NCBI GenBank assembly: GCA_006546595.1 | Contig: VIAD01000001.1 | Coordinates: 1 to 64,000, forward strand | DNA from: Moraxellaceae bacterium AER2_44_116 | GTDB taxonomy: Bacteria; Pseudomonadota; Gammaproteobacteria; Pseudomonadales; Moraxellaceae | Reading direction: 5' to 3' | DNA length: 64,000 nucleotides | Part shown: one piece after another, positions 43,438 through 52,476 of the stretch | Layout of the letters: every line of letters starts with the position of its first letter | Numbering within the stretch: the stretch's first letter is position 1 | Made by a program: the position numbers and the translations under genes | The notes under the pieces: model-generated | Database searches by the model: none | Told to the model about the DNA's origin: nothing | The model's input: only the letters and a program-made list of their open reading frames with translations

Positions 43438-44352
43438 ATGGATGCACTTAGTCATATTTTGGAAGATATTCATCTTCGAGGAGCGGAGTATCTATATGTC
43501 AGCGGCCACGATCGTTGGTGCTTTGGATTAACGGAGCAAACTATTTTTCATGTGGTACTCACAGGTTCTGTTCGTTTGGTTTTGCCTAATGTAGAGGAAC
43601 GTATTTTAGAAGCTGGGGATATTGCTTTTATTCCTGCGGGGGCGGAGCATCGTTTCTTGCATCCTGAAGCCGTGTGGAAAAGCCACAGTTTATTGCCTGA
43701 GTTTAATGGCCATCGTAATGATCCCGTTCATTTAGGTGAAGGTCTCAGTAATAGCCTTATTTTGTCGGTGCGTTGTTTGTTGGATGTAGAAATGGCGCGA
43801 CCGTTATTATCGTCATTACCGCCAAGTATTGTGATTCAACAAGGTTTAGATGGTAGCGGCCCCGTGTGGTTACGCTTAGGATTAGACTTTTTAGCATTAG
43901 AATCAGAGTTGTATAGGCCAGGTCGAGATACCTTAATCAATCGCTTAATTAGTATGTTTTTAATAGAGTGCGTGCGTGATTATGTTGAACAATTACCCAA
44001 AAATGCCAATAACTGGCTTAATGCTGTGCGTGATCCGTATTTATCTCCCGTCTTGAGTGCGATTCACGCAAAACCTGCGTATGGATGGACAGTGGTTGAG
44101 TTGGCGGGTATTGCCTGTTTATCGCGCTCGGCATTTGCTGAACGGTTCTCGCAAATAGTGGGTCAGCCGCCTTTAGCCTATTTAACGCAATACCGTTTAC
44201 GTTTAGCGACACGTTTGTTAATACAACAAGATTTGAGCATCAGTCGAGTCAGTGAAAAAGTAGGTTACGCCTCAGAAACGGCATTTAGTCAGGCTTTTCG
44301 CCGTCAATATGATGTGTCGCCCAGTCAGTATAAAAAAGAGCGTGCGGTATAG
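43438..44352 (+). CDS. AraC-family transcriptional regulator, probably of alkB
   Basis: A 304-residue regulator with an N-terminal cupin sensor domain (about 1-190; LEAGDIAFIPAGAEHRFLHP) and a C-terminal AraC DNA-binding domain with two helix-turn-helices (VELAGIACLSRSAFAERF and ISRVSEKVGYASETAFSQAF, then DVSPSQYK). It is divergent from alkB, so it is the likely alkane-responsive activator, analogous in position to AlkR of Acinetobacter. Ligand and operator are not determined from the sequence. Confidence 0.9.
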   Translation: MDALSHILEDIHLRGAEYLYVSGHDRWCFGLTEQTIFHVVLTGSVRLVLPNVEERILEAGDIAFIPAGAEHRFLHPEAVWKSHSLLPEFNGHRNDPVHLGEGLSNSLILSVRCLLDVEMARPLLSSLPPSIVIQQGLDGSGPVWLRLGLDFLALESELYRPGRDTLINRLISMFLIECVRDYVEQLPKNANNWLNAVRDPYLSPVLSAIHAKPAYGWTVVELAGIACLSRSAFAERFSQIVGQPPLAYLTQYRLRLATRLLIQQDLSISRVSEKVGYASETAFSQAFRRQYDVSPSQYKKERAV

Positions 44353-44380
44353 GGGATTGTGACGGTGAGTTAAATTTCCC

Positions 44381-44430
44381 CTTCGACTCCGTTCAGGGAA
44401 CGGTTTTTTGTTGGTTGAGCGGAGTCGAAG
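44381..44430. repeat. REP-like palindrome (copy 4)
   Basis: Arms CTTCGACTCCGTTCAG and TTGAGCGGAGTCGAAG around a short spacer, between the AraC regulator and the SDR gene. Confidence 0.85.
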
Positions 44431-44542
44431 CCTTTAGTAACTTGGTTTTTAAACAAGGGAATTCGTTTTTTCAGCCAATGGCAAAATTCAGTATTTTTGA
44501 CAGGCTGAGTTAACCAACACCTCAATATATCAAGAGAATAAC

Positions 44543-45445
44543 ATGACTAATGCTATAGAAAATAACCCACCCAAATGGACGCGTGCTATTGCATGGTTTA
44601 CCAATCCACGCGGCTTAAATAACGATAAAAAACTACGCAAGGCGGTGAATGGTAAAGTTGTACTGATTACTGGCGCATCGTTTGGTATTGGCGAAGCCAC
44701 AGCGCAACGTATGGCGGCAATGGGTGCGATTGTGGTGTTGGTGGCGCGTAGTGCCGACAAATTAGAACAAGTGGCAACGGCAATTCGAGCGACAGGCGGC
44801 AAAGCATTCACCTACACCACCGATTTAAGTAAGCCTGACGAGGCTAAAAAACTAGCCGAAGATGTCCTTCGTGATCATGGTCATGTTGATGTGTTGATTA
44901 ACAATGCAGGTCGTTCGATTCGTCGTTCTATTTCGCTGTCGGTTGACCGTTTTCATGATTTTGAACGGACGATGGCCATTAATTATCTTGGGCCTGTGCA
45001 ATTGGTATTGTCGTTATTGCCGTCGATGCAAGCACGTAAACAAGGTCATATTGTTAATATCTCCACATGGGGCGTGCGTATGCCACCGGGTGCACGATGG
45101 GCAGCATATCAAGCATCGAAAGGGGCATTTGATACATGGTTACGCAGTGTTGCTTTAGAAATTAAAGCTGATGGTATTACTACAACGTCTATTTATCCTG
45201 CCATTGTCTATACCCGTATGAGCGCACCAACACCGGGAATGCATTCCTTACCGGGCATGACGACAGATGATGCTGCTCATGTGATTGAATTAGCGGTGGT
45301 CGAAAAGCCGTTTGAAATCACACCACCGTGGCTGCATTCGTGGCAAATCGCTTCCGTCATTTTGCCAACACCCATGCGTAAAAGCATGGAGTGGGTTTTT
45401 AAGTTCACTAAAGACAGTGAAGCGAGTTCCAGAACCGTTAAATAA
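44543..45445 (+). CDS. Short-chain dehydrogenase/reductase
   Basis: A 300-residue SDR. Cofactor motif TGASFGIGEA (TGxxxGxG), INNAGRS, and the catalytic Ser/Tyr/Lys set around NISTWG and AAYQASKGAF. A C-terminal hydrophobic/amphipathic extension (WLHSWQIASVILPTPM) suggests membrane association. Given alkB and PhaC-like genes nearby, it may reduce or oxidise fatty alcohol, aldehyde or acyl intermediates; that is inference. It ends in a strong bidirectional terminator. Confidence 0.88.
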   Translation: MTNAIENNPPKWTRAIAWFTNPRGLNNDKKLRKAVNGKVVLITGASFGIGEATAQRMAAMGAIVVLVARSADKLEQVATAIRATGGKAFTYTTDLSKPDEAKKLAEDVLRDHGHVDVLINNAGRSIRRSISLSVDRFHDFERTMAINYLGPVQLVLSLLPSMQARKQGHIVNISTWGVRMPPGARWAAYQASKGAFDTWLRSVALEIKADGITTTSIYPAIVYTRMSAPTPGMHSLPGMTTDDAAHVIELAVVEKPFEITPPWLHSWQIASVILPTPMRKSMEWVFKFTKDSEASSRTVK

Positions 45446-45453
45446 CAATACAG

Positions 45454-45487
45454 ATATAAAGGGCAATTTGGAAATTGCCCTTTATAT
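45454..45487. terminator. Strong bidirectional terminator
   Basis: A 16-bp perfect stem (ATATAAAGGGCAATTT with AAATTGCCCTTTATAT) over a 2-nt GG centre, between the convergent SDR and hemN genes. The arm overlaps the hemN stop region. Confidence 0.85.
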
Positions 45488-46869
45488 TAAATCACCTTAG
45501 AAAAACGCTGCTGTTGCCCTTGTCGTAAATAACTATCAAACACCATACAGATATTACGAATCAGTAAACGGCCTCTAGGTAAAACCTGTATGGCCGTTTT
45601 ATCGAGTGTAATCAAACCATCATTGGCCATGACGGCTAATTGACGAAGTTCTTCGGCAAAATAATCAGCAAAATCAATATTCCATGTCTGCTCTAAACTG
45701 GAAATATCTATCTTAAACAAGCAGATAAGTTGCGTAATTAACGCTCTTCGGAGTTTGTCATCAGAGGTTAAACGTACCCCACGATAGACGGGTAATTTGC
45801 CTGTGCTGACACACTCATGATACTCCTCTAATGTTTTGACGTTTTGGCTATAGGTATCATCGACCATACCAATGGAGGTAATGCCTAAACCAATTAAGTC
45901 GCACCCTGCATGGGTGCTATACCCTTGAAAGTTGCGATACAACGTCCCATTTTCTTGTGCCAATGCCAGTTCATCATCAGGTTTGGCAAAGTGATCCATG
46001 CCAATATAGACATATCCTGCTTGTTGTAAGCGTTCAATGACATATTGCAAAATAGCTAATTTGGTGGCGGCAGAGGGCAGTGTATTTTCATCCATTTGCT
46101 TTTGCACTTTAAATAAGTGCGGTAAATGAGCGTAATTAAACACCGACAGACGATCAGGATTTAACGCTAAAACTTTGTCTAAGGTGAGAGCAAAAGATTC
46201 AACCGTTTGAAAAGGCAAGCCATAAATTAAATCAATGTTGATAGAGTGAAAACCCGAGGCTCGTGCGGTATCAACTGCTGCTGCCGTTTGCTCTAATGAT
46301 TGAATACGATTAACGGCCACTTGAACTTTAGGGTCAAAGTCTTGGACACCAAAACTCATGCGATTAAACCCCAGTTTTCGTAATAGAACGATTTTTGCTG
46401 GTGTGACTTCGCGCGGGTCAATCTCAATAGAATAGTCGCCTTTGTCTTCTTCTAATAAATAAAAGTGTTGGCGTAACTTATTCATCAGGCTAGTGATTTC
46501 ATCATCACTAATAAATGTGGGTGTACCGCCGCCAAAATGTAATTGGCTGACAGGACGCTTTTCGGTAAAGCGGGCGGCTTGTAATTCAATTTCTTGGTGC
46601 AAGTCGTCTAAGTAGGGTGAGGCGCGTTTGCGGTTGGCGGTAATGATTTTGTTACAGGCGCAATAATAACAAACCGTGCCACAAAAGGGTAAATGCACAT
46701 ATAACGATAAAGGTCGTTGGCTGTTATTACTATCGTGAATAGCTTGTAGATATTCGGTTTCATCAAATTGATTATGAAACTGAACCGCCGTGGGATATGA
46801 CGTATAACGAGGACCTGCTAAGTCATAACGCTGGATAAGATCGACATCAAACTCAATAGAACTATTCAT
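45487..46869 (-). CDS. hemN: Oxygen-independent coproporphyrinogen III oxidase
   Basis: A 460-residue radical SAM enzyme that decarboxylates coproporphyrinogen III to protoporphyrinogen IX without oxygen. The radical SAM iron-sulfur motif is CGTVCYYCACNK (C-x3-C-x2-C), with LHFGGGTPTF downstream. Length matches true HemN, and the N-terminal YTSYPTAVQFH is the HemN-specific start. It sits alone, convergent with the SDR gene. Its presence implies haem synthesis under low oxygen, consistent with the RegB/RegA-type pair. I could not find a clear FNR box upstream. Confidence 0.96.
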   Translation of the reverse strand: MNSSIEFDVDLIQRYDLAGPRYTSYPTAVQFHNQFDETEYLQAIHDSNNSQRPLSLYVHLPFCGTVCYYCACNKIITANRKRASPYLDDLHQEIELQAARFTEKRPVSQLHFGGGTPTFISDDEITSLMNKLRQHFYLLEEDKGDYSIEIDPREVTPAKIVLLRKLGFNRMSFGVQDFDPKVQVAVNRIQSLEQTAAAVDTARASGFHSINIDLIYGLPFQTVESFALTLDKVLALNPDRLSVFNYAHLPHLFKVQKQMDENTLPSAATKLAILQYVIERLQQAGYVYIGMDHFAKPDDELALAQENGTLYRNFQGYSTHAGCDLIGLGITSIGMVDDTYSQNVKTLEEYHECVSTGKLPVYRGVRLTSDDKLRRALITQLICLFKIDISSLEQTWNIDFADYFAEELRQLAVMANDGLITLDKTAIQVLPRGRLLIRNICMVFDSYLRQGQQQRFSKVI

Positions 46870-46986
46870 ACAAGGACTCGACAGTATTTATCCTTATAGT
46901 TTATAGGGGAATGCGTTGCTAATACATACTAATAATGGATTAAGCTTTGTTGATGTTTTGAAATTTAGATGGTTTTTACCAAAGGG

Positions 46987-47054
46987 CTTCGACTCCGCTC
47001 AGCCACCATGACTCCGCTTAGCCGATGCCTAATGTTCCCTGAGCGGAGTCGAAG
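46987..47054. repeat. REP-like palindrome (copy 5, composite)
   Basis: Outer arms CTTCGACTCCGCTCAG and CTGAGCGGAGTCGAAG with an internal half-unit (ATGACTCCGCTTAG), same composite layout as copy 1. It lies between hemN and yaiI. Confidence 0.85.
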
Positions 47055-47058
47055 GGGA

Positions 47059-47511
47059 TTATTTTTTGCTGTGTTTCATTAAAAACTTATCTAGTTGATT
47101 GGCAAAGGCGACTTTGTCTTTTGCACCGTAGCCCGAAGTAAAACTTTGTACTTGCCCTGTTTCACGTAACTCCGTCATTAAGTTACGCATAGTCAAACGA
47201 TTACCAATGGTTTCAGGGGTATAAAATGTTCCGCGTGGATTCAGCGCGTAAACCCCCTTAGCAACCACCGCAGCAGCTAACGGAATATCGGCGGTAATGA
47301 CTAAATCGCCCGTTTGTGATTGCTCAACAATCCAATTATCTGCCACATCAAAACCCGAAGGCACTTGAACAGAGCGAATGATTTTGGAGGCAGGCACTTT
47401 CACCCACTGATTAGCAACTAGCGTCATAGGCACTTGTAAACGTTCAGCAGCACGAAATAAGACTTCTTTGACGACGACAGGGCAGGCATCGGCATCGACC
47501 CAAATCTGCAT
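47059..47511 (-). CDS. yaiI: YaiI/YqxD family protein (UPF0178)
   Basis: A 150-residue DUF188 protein of PIN-like fold. It begins with MQIWVDADACPVV, the family signature, and has GDLVITADIPLAAAVVAKG in the middle; acidic residues in these segments would form a PIN-type metal site. The biochemical function is not established. It starts 5 nt after the yigB stop, so it is probably the last gene of the lptM-lysA-dapF-xerC-yigB operon. Confidence 0.92.
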   Translation of the reverse strand: MQIWVDADACPVVVKEVLFRAAERLQVPMTLVANQWVKVPASKIIRSVQVPSGFDVADNWIVEQSQTGDLVITADIPLAAAVVAKGVYALNPRGTFYTPETIGNRLTMRNLMTELRETGQVQSFTSGYGAKDKVAFANQLDKFLMKHSKK

Positions 47512-47516
47512 TGGTA

Positions 47517-48218
47517 TTATTCCTTGGTGATTTTTAAGCTTTCAATGGCATCGGGCAGGTCTTCAAAGTTGGTGACGATGGCATCAGGTTGCATGGTTAA
47601 TGGCCACGGCTGATTTAACCAATTCACCCAAATGGTTTTCATGCCGACATCGCGTGCCGCTTGAATATCTTGAATCGGGTGGTCACCAATATGAATCGCT
47701 TCATGAGGAGCAGCATTGGCTTGTTCGAGAGCTTGATGAAACATCGCAGGGTGAGGCTTGGCAAAGCCGACACCTGCTGCCGATAAATGATGGCTAAACA
47801 AGTGGCCTATGCCAATTTTTTGCACGTCAGCATTGCCATTACTCAACGCATACATCGGATATTGGCAAGCCAAATCTTCTAAGGTTTCTAAGACGTAGGG
47901 GAAGTATTGTACGATGTTGCGTTGTTGTTGAAAGACTTCATACGCTTTTTTGACAATATAATTGACATCGCCCTGAACATGACCGTCCAACACTTGGCGC
48001 AAGGTTTTTAACCGTAGCTGGGTTAAATCATGGCGAATATCGGGATGTTCAACACTGATTTTTTCTTTGTATTGTTCAAATTGAATCGTGCTGACTTTGA
48101 AGCGTAATTCAGGTTGGTTCTGATAAATCCATTCCATCATCGCATTTTCTGCGCGTGCAATAATCGGGTCAACTGACCATAACGTGTTGTCTAAATCAAA
48201 GGTGAGCAGTTTTATCAT
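47517..48218 (-). CDS. yigB: YigB-like HAD phosphatase
   Basis: A 233-residue HAD hydrolase: DxD motif TFDLDNTLW (nucleophile and acid/base aspartates), YALSNGNAD (motif II), and GDHPIQDIQAARDVGM (motif IV). E. coli YigB dephosphorylates a riboflavin precursor and FMN. The start overlaps the xerC stop (ATGA), the conserved xerC-yigB arrangement of gammaproteobacteria, which supports this identity. Confidence 0.9.
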   Translation of the reverse strand: MIKLLTFDLDNTLWSVDPIIARAENAMMEWIYQNQPELRFKVSTIQFEQYKEKISVEHPDIRHDLTQLRLKTLRQVLDGHVQGDVNYIVKKAYEVFQQQRNIVQYFPYVLETLEDLACQYPMYALSNGNADVQKIGIGHLFSHHLSAAGVGFAKPHPAMFHQALEQANAAPHEAIHIGDHPIQDIQAARDVGMKTIWVNWLNQPWPLTMQPDAIVTNFEDLPDAIESLKITKE

Positions 48219-49159
48219 TCTTTCTTCGCCCGAGGATGTGCCTTTTCGTACACATTGGCTAAATGTTGGTAGTCCAAATGGGTATAAATCTGAGTGGTGC
48301 TAATACTGGCATGACCGAGTAATTCTTGCACCGCTCGCAAGTCCTGACTAGATTCTAGCAGATGTGAAGCAAAACAGTGACGTAATAAATGCGGATGTAG
48401 GTGTTGGGCGATACCTATTCGTCGTGCTTGTGCTTCTAAAGCATATTGAATGGCACGTTCGGTGAGTCGGCCACCGCGTTCACTTAAAAAAATCCAGTCG
48501 CAACTATCGGCTTTGATAAAGTCACTGCGAATGCGTAACCATTCTCTGATGGCGAGTGAGGCTTTACGACCCACAGGTAAGACACGCGTTTTGCGACCTT
48601 TACCTGTCACCGTGATTAAGCCGCCATTTAAGTCGATATCGGTAAGATGAGTATTACTGAGTTCTGAGACCCGTAAGCCGCTGGAATAAAACAACTCCAT
48701 GACGGCTTTGTCACGAATCCATAGTTTAATGGCATGTTCACCTTCGGGTGGCGGTGCATCTAATAGTGCATTAACGACATCAACATCCATAACATGAGGT
48801 AATTCGCGAGTTTGGCGTTTGATTTTAAAGGCACGAGCAGGGTTGTAATTGACTTTACCCTGTTGCCCTAGCCAATCATAAAAGCCACGCATCGCCGATA
48901 ACATGCGTTGGATGCTCGTAGGCAATAAGGAGTTGGTGGATAGCAGAGGACCAATAAAAGCGGTGAGTCGGTCTTGGTCAACTTCAGCCCATTCCTCACA
49001 GCCTTGACTGACTAAAAAGTTGGCGAGTTTACTGAGGTCACGACGATAAGCAGCCAACGTATGTTCGGAAACATAACGTTGACTATGCAATATGCCTAAC
49101 CAAGCTTCGAGGTCATCAAGGAGGATGTCGAGCGATGAGGCGTGATGATTACCACTCAT
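48215..49159 (-). CDS. xerC: Tyrosine recombinase XerC
   Basis: A 314-residue site-specific recombinase that resolves chromosome dimers at dif together with XerD. The N-terminal SAM-like domain (LEAWLGILHSQRYVSEHTLAAYRRDL) is followed by the catalytic domain with Arg (SSGLRVSEL), Lys (VTGKGRKTRVLPV), H-x-x-R (HLLRHCFASHLL), His (LLGHASISTTQIYTH) and the nucleophilic Tyr in IYTHLDYQHL. The preferred ATG at 49159 overlaps the dapF end by 11 nt. The DUF484 gene found between dapF and xerC in many relatives is absent. Confidence 0.95.
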   Translation of the reverse strand: MSGNHHASSLDILLDDLEAWLGILHSQRYVSEHTLAAYRRDLSKLANFLVSQGCEEWAEVDQDRLTAFIGPLLSTNSLLPTSIQRMLSAMRGFYDWLGQQGKVNYNPARAFKIKRQTRELPHVMDVDVVNALLDAPPPEGEHAIKLWIRDKAVMELFYSSGLRVSELSNTHLTDIDLNGGLITVTGKGRKTRVLPVGRKASLAIREWLRIRSDFIKADSCDWIFLSERGGRLTERAIQYALEAQARRIGIAQHLHPHLLRHCFASHLLESSQDLRAVQELLGHASISTTQIYTHLDYQHLANVYEKAHPRAKKE

Positions 49160-49988
49160 ACATGCGCAACACGCCATCAAATACGCGTGCCGTAGGGCCT
49201 GTCATCCACACAGGATAGCCTTCACCTTGCCAACGAATATCAAGCTCACCACCACGCAGTTGCACCCGTACACGCTCATCCAATAAACCTTGTTGAATGC
49301 CAGCGACAACGGCGGCGCAAGTGCCCGTCCCACACGCTAAGGTTTCACCCGTGCCACGTTCAAAGACTCGTAGCCGTGCATTGTTACGATCAACAATTTG
49401 CAAAAATCCAACATTGACTCGTTCAGGAAAACGCGGGTGACACTCTAGAGGACGACCAATTTCACGGACAGGCGCAGTGTCAACATTATCCACCAAAATC
49501 ACGGCATGAGGATTGCCCATACTGACGGCACTAATTTCCAAGGTTCGATTAGCGACTTCTATGGGATACGTTAAGGCACGTTGTTCGGCAATAAATGGAA
49601 TTTCTGCGGGCTCTAAACGAGGCACACCCATATTGACGCGTACCCAACCATTAGGTGCAATATTCAACTCAATAATGCCGCTCGCGGTTTCAACAACCAG
49701 TTTACTTTTGCGGGTTAATTTACGGTCACGGACAAAACGGGCGAAACAACGCGCACCGTTACCACATTGCTGAACTTCTGAACCATCGGCATTAAAAATG
49801 CGATAGCAAAAATCAACATCGGGACGCGAAGGGGGTTCAACCAATAATAATTGGTCAAAGCCCACCCCAAAATGGCGGTCGGCAATTTGTTTGATTTGAT
49901 ACGTTTCTAAACGCGCTCGTTGGGTGATACAGTCAATCACCACAAAATCATTGCCGAGGCCATGCATCTTGGTAAATTCCAGACGCAT
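49149..49988 (-). CDS. dapF: Diaminopimelate epimerase
   Basis: A 279-residue cofactor-independent epimerase converting LL- to meso-diaminopimelate for peptidoglycan and lysine. The two catalytic cysteines are in QCGNGARCFARF and LACGTGTCAAVV. The N-terminal MRLEFTKMHGLGNDFVVID is typical. It lies 46 nt downstream of lysA and overlaps xerC. Confidence 0.97.
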   Translation of the reverse strand: MRLEFTKMHGLGNDFVVIDCITQRARLETYQIKQIADRHFGVGFDQLLLVEPPSRPDVDFCYRIFNADGSEVQQCGNGARCFARFVRDRKLTRKSKLVVETASGIIELNIAPNGWVRVNMGVPRLEPAEIPFIAEQRALTYPIEVANRTLEISAVSMGNPHAVILVDNVDTAPVREIGRPLECHPRFPERVNVGFLQIVDRNNARLRVFERGTGETLACGTGTCAAVVAGIQQGLLDERVRVQLRGGELDIRWQGEGYPVWMTGPTARVFDGVLRMYEW

Positions 49989-50033
49989 AACGGCTCTCTC
50001 TTAAATTGTAAATACTTGTCGTCTATAGTGGCG

Positions 50034-51278
50034 TTAAGGCAACACAGATTCAAGTGCTAATAAGTCGGCAATGCTTTCACGACGGCGAATAACAAACGAT
50101 TGTGCGCCATCGACCATGATTTCGGCGGCACGGCCACGCGTGTTGTAGTTTGAACTCATGACAAAACCATAAGCACCCGCACCACAAACCGCTAACAAGT
50201 CACCTGCTTCAATAGCAAGCTCACGCTCTTTACCTAAAAAGTCACCTGTTTCACAGACTGCACCCACCACATCATAGACTTGCGTGTCGGTTAGGCGAGG
50301 AAAAACAGGAATAATATTCATCCATGCGCTATACAACGACGGACGAATCAAATCGTTCATTGCGGCATCAACAATGGCAAAGTTCTTATGCGGCGTCGGT
50401 TTTAAGAACTCAACTTTAGTTAACAGAATACCCGCATTGGCAGCAATGGCGCGGCCAGGTTCTAAATAGACTTTTAGGTTACGACCTTGTAGTTTTGGCA
50501 ATAACGCATTGGCATATTCGGCAGGTGTTGGCGGCACTTCGTCACGATAACGTACACCTAAACCACCACCAATATCTAAATGTTCGATGTTAATACCCAG
50601 AGTGGTTAGCGTATCAATCATGGTTAAAATACGGTCTAAGGCATCGGCAAAGGGAGTCGTGGTGGTGAGTTGTGAGCCAATGTGACAGTCAATGCCAATC
50701 ACCTCAAGACCTTCTAATTGGGCTGCATATTGATAGACGGCAATGGCGTCATCAATGGCAACCCCAAATTTGTTTTCTTTTAACCCTGTCGAAATGTACG
50801 GATGTGTTTGGGCATCGACATCAGGATTGACTCGCAACGAGACACGCGCTTTTTTACCAACGGCAATCGCGACTTCATTGATGCGTGCTAATTCGGCATA
50901 AGACTCGACATTAAAACAAGCAATACCGACTTCTAATGCTGTTTTTATTTCTGTTTGTTGTTTGCCTAAACCCGAAAATACCACTTTGCTGGCATCGCCA
51001 CCTGCGGCCAAGACACGGGCTAGCTCGCCCCCTGAAACAATATCAAAACCTGAGCCTAGACGTGCTAAGACATTTAAGACCGCCAAATTAGAGTTCGCTT
51101 TAACGGCATAACAGACTTGATGAGGCACAGAGGCAAAGGCATCATCAAAGGCACGATAATGGTTTTCTAAGGCTGCACGAGAATACACATATAATGGTGT
51201 GCCAAAACGTTGAGCCAGTTCGCTAAGGGACGTTTGTTCGGCAGATAATGTGCCGTCGAGATAGTGAAAAAATGACAT
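50034..51278 (-). CDS. lysA: Diaminopimelate decarboxylase
   Basis: A 414-residue fold-III PLP enzyme making lysine from meso-diaminopimelate. The PLP lysine lies in CYAVKANSN; other marks are HIGSQLTTTTPF, HLDIGGGLGVRY, EPGRAIAANAG and the active-site CETGDFLG. The frame opens at 51293, but ATG 51278 (MSFFHYLDG) matches the family N-terminus. lptM lies 18 nt upstream, the usual order. Confidence 0.97.
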   Translation of the reverse strand: MSFFHYLDGTLSAEQTSLSELAQRFGTPLYVYSRAALENHYRAFDDAFASVPHQVCYAVKANSNLAVLNVLARLGSGFDIVSGGELARVLAAGGDASKVVFSGLGKQQTEIKTALEVGIACFNVESYAELARINEVAIAVGKKARVSLRVNPDVDAQTHPYISTGLKENKFGVAIDDAIAVYQYAAQLEGLEVIGIDCHIGSQLTTTTPFADALDRILTMIDTLTTLGINIEHLDIGGGLGVRYRDEVPPTPAEYANALLPKLQGRNLKVYLEPGRAIAANAGILLTKVEFLKPTPHKNFAIVDAAMNDLIRPSLYSAWMNIIPVFPRLTDTQVYDVVGAVCETGDFLGKERELAIEAGDLLAVCGAGAYGFVMSSNYNTRGRAAEIMVDGAQSFVIRRRESIADLLALESVLP

Positions 51279-51296
51279 GATATAAACGCTCAAAAA

Positions 51297-51419
51297 TTAA
51301 GGCTGAGAAATAGGGGCTGTGGGTGTGCTGGGTGGATTTTTAGCAGGTAAATATAATCCTCCTTTTTGGCCACACGCCGACAATAAGAATAAGCAGACAA
51401 ACAACGCTAAATAACGCAT
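51297..51419 (-). CDS. lptM: LptM (YifL) small outer-membrane lipoprotein
   Basis: A 40-residue lipoprotein found by translating the gap upstream of lysA on the minus strand. Signal peptide ends at LLSAC (Cys16), followed by the diagnostic GQKGGLYLP and a Pro/Thr-rich tail (NPPSTPTAPISQP). E. coli LptM assists maturation of the LptD/LptE lipopolysaccharide translocon. Both sequence and its position directly before lysA match LptM/LppL. Easily missed because of its size. Confidence 0.9.
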   Translation of the reverse strand: MRYLALFVCLFLLSACGQKGGLYLPAKNPPSTPTAPISQP

Positions 51420-51535
51420 GATAATTCAACGATAGCGAGAGTAAAAATTGCTGCTATGCTAACGGAATCGTGATCAGAAAACAAAAATTGACGCTATAAA
51501 AAGACACTTGTCTGTATTTAATTGAGGAGAAATCG

Positions 51536-51904
51536 ATGAGCTCTCAAGCCTCTGTCTCGGTAATGACTGAAATGGCACTCACAACTGCCGAAAATGATAG
51601 TCCGCTCAGCTTTGCTAATTTTGAGGAGTTTTACCCCTTTTATTTAAGTCAGCATCAAAATCAAACCTGTCGCCGTTTGCATTTTGTCGGTAGTAGTTTG
51701 GGTTTGTTGGGTTTAGGCGCAGCCGTGGTAACCGGAAAAAAACGTTATATTGCTGCAGGTGTGGTGGCTGGCTATGGTTGTGCATGGGTGGGACATTTCT
51801 TTTTTGAGCATAATAAGCCCGCAACGTTTAAGTATCCACTGTATAGCTTTATGGGGGATTGGGTGATGTATAAAGATATGCTGACGGGCAAAATACCGTT
51901 GTAG
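51536..51904 (+). CDS. Mpo1-like DUF962 membrane protein
   Basis: A 122-residue protein with FEEFYPFYLSQHQNQTCRRLHFVGS, two short hydrophobic segments (about 55-85) and WVGHFFFEHNKPATFKYPL, the conserved His-containing pattern of the DUF962/Mpo1 family. Yeast Mpo1 is an iron-dependent dioxygenase in alpha-oxidation of 2-hydroxy fatty acids; a similar lipid role in bacteria is inferred. AGGAG precedes the ATG. Confidence 0.88.
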   Translation: MSSQASVSVMTEMALTTAENDSPLSFANFEEFYPFYLSQHQNQTCRRLHFVGSSLGLLGLGAAVVTGKKRYIAAGVVAGYGCAWVGHFFFEHNKPATFKYPLYSFMGDWVMYKDMLTGKIPL

Positions 51905-51946
51905 GTGATACGTGTAAATAATTTAGGAAAACGCTAGGTGACTGAT

Positions 51947-51992
51947 GACTCCGCTCAGCCAACGCAAAAAAGCTCCCTGAGCGGAGTCGAAG
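51947..51992. repeat. REP-like palindrome (copy 6)
   Basis: GACTCCGCTCAG and CTGAGCGGAGTCGAAG arms. The downstream flank TTTAAGCAAACGTCAACA (about 51999-52016) repeats the flank of copy 1, so the repeat unit extends beyond the palindrome. Confidence 0.85.
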
Positions 51993-52089
51993 GGATAGTT
52001 TAAGCAAACGTCAACAAGCCCTAAGCACTGTTAGCGAGTCATATCATGAATCAAACTCGTAAAAGAAATAAGCGCTTTGGGCGTATGGC

Positions 52090-52473
52090 ATGAGTGAAGC
52101 CTATTGCCCACTGTGTTACGCAGGGCTTGAAGTAATTGAGGTTGCTCCATGTATGGAGTGTGGTCATTCACCAGTAGAGTTACAACACGCATTATTTGGT
52201 CAACATCGATATGCCGAAATGCGAATTTTTGGTGAGTTAACCTTAATATTATGTGACTTTTGCCTAGTTGACTTTGGCTCATTTAATGCTGAGTTGTTTG
52301 GGCTACCTAAAAACACCCGTATTGGCTATGAAAAAATGCAGTTCTTACGCGATATTGAAGATATTTATATTACCAAAGATAAAATATGTCCAAGTTGCAA
52401 TTACCGACTACCTTTTTTGAGTTTCATAAAAAAAGCACAAGAGTTACACGTCAAGTGTTTAAAGGAAAAATAA
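52090..52473 (+). CDS. Zinc-ribbon protein next to kptA
   Basis: A 127-residue protein with four C-x-x-C knuckles (C6-C9, C21-C24, C55-C58, C100-C103), enough for two zinc ribbons, and no other recognised domain. Its stop is 3 nt before kptA, so the two are surely co-transcribed and likely linked in function, for instance in RNA recognition or RNA repair. I do not recognise the family. Confidence 0.75.
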   Translation: MSEAYCPLCYAGLEVIEVAPCMECGHSPVELQHALFGQHRYAEMRIFGELTLILCDFCLVDFGSFNAELFGLPKNTRIGYEKMQFLRDIEDIYITKDKICPSCNYRLPFLSFIKKAQELHVKCLKEK

Positions 52474-52476
52474 CGA

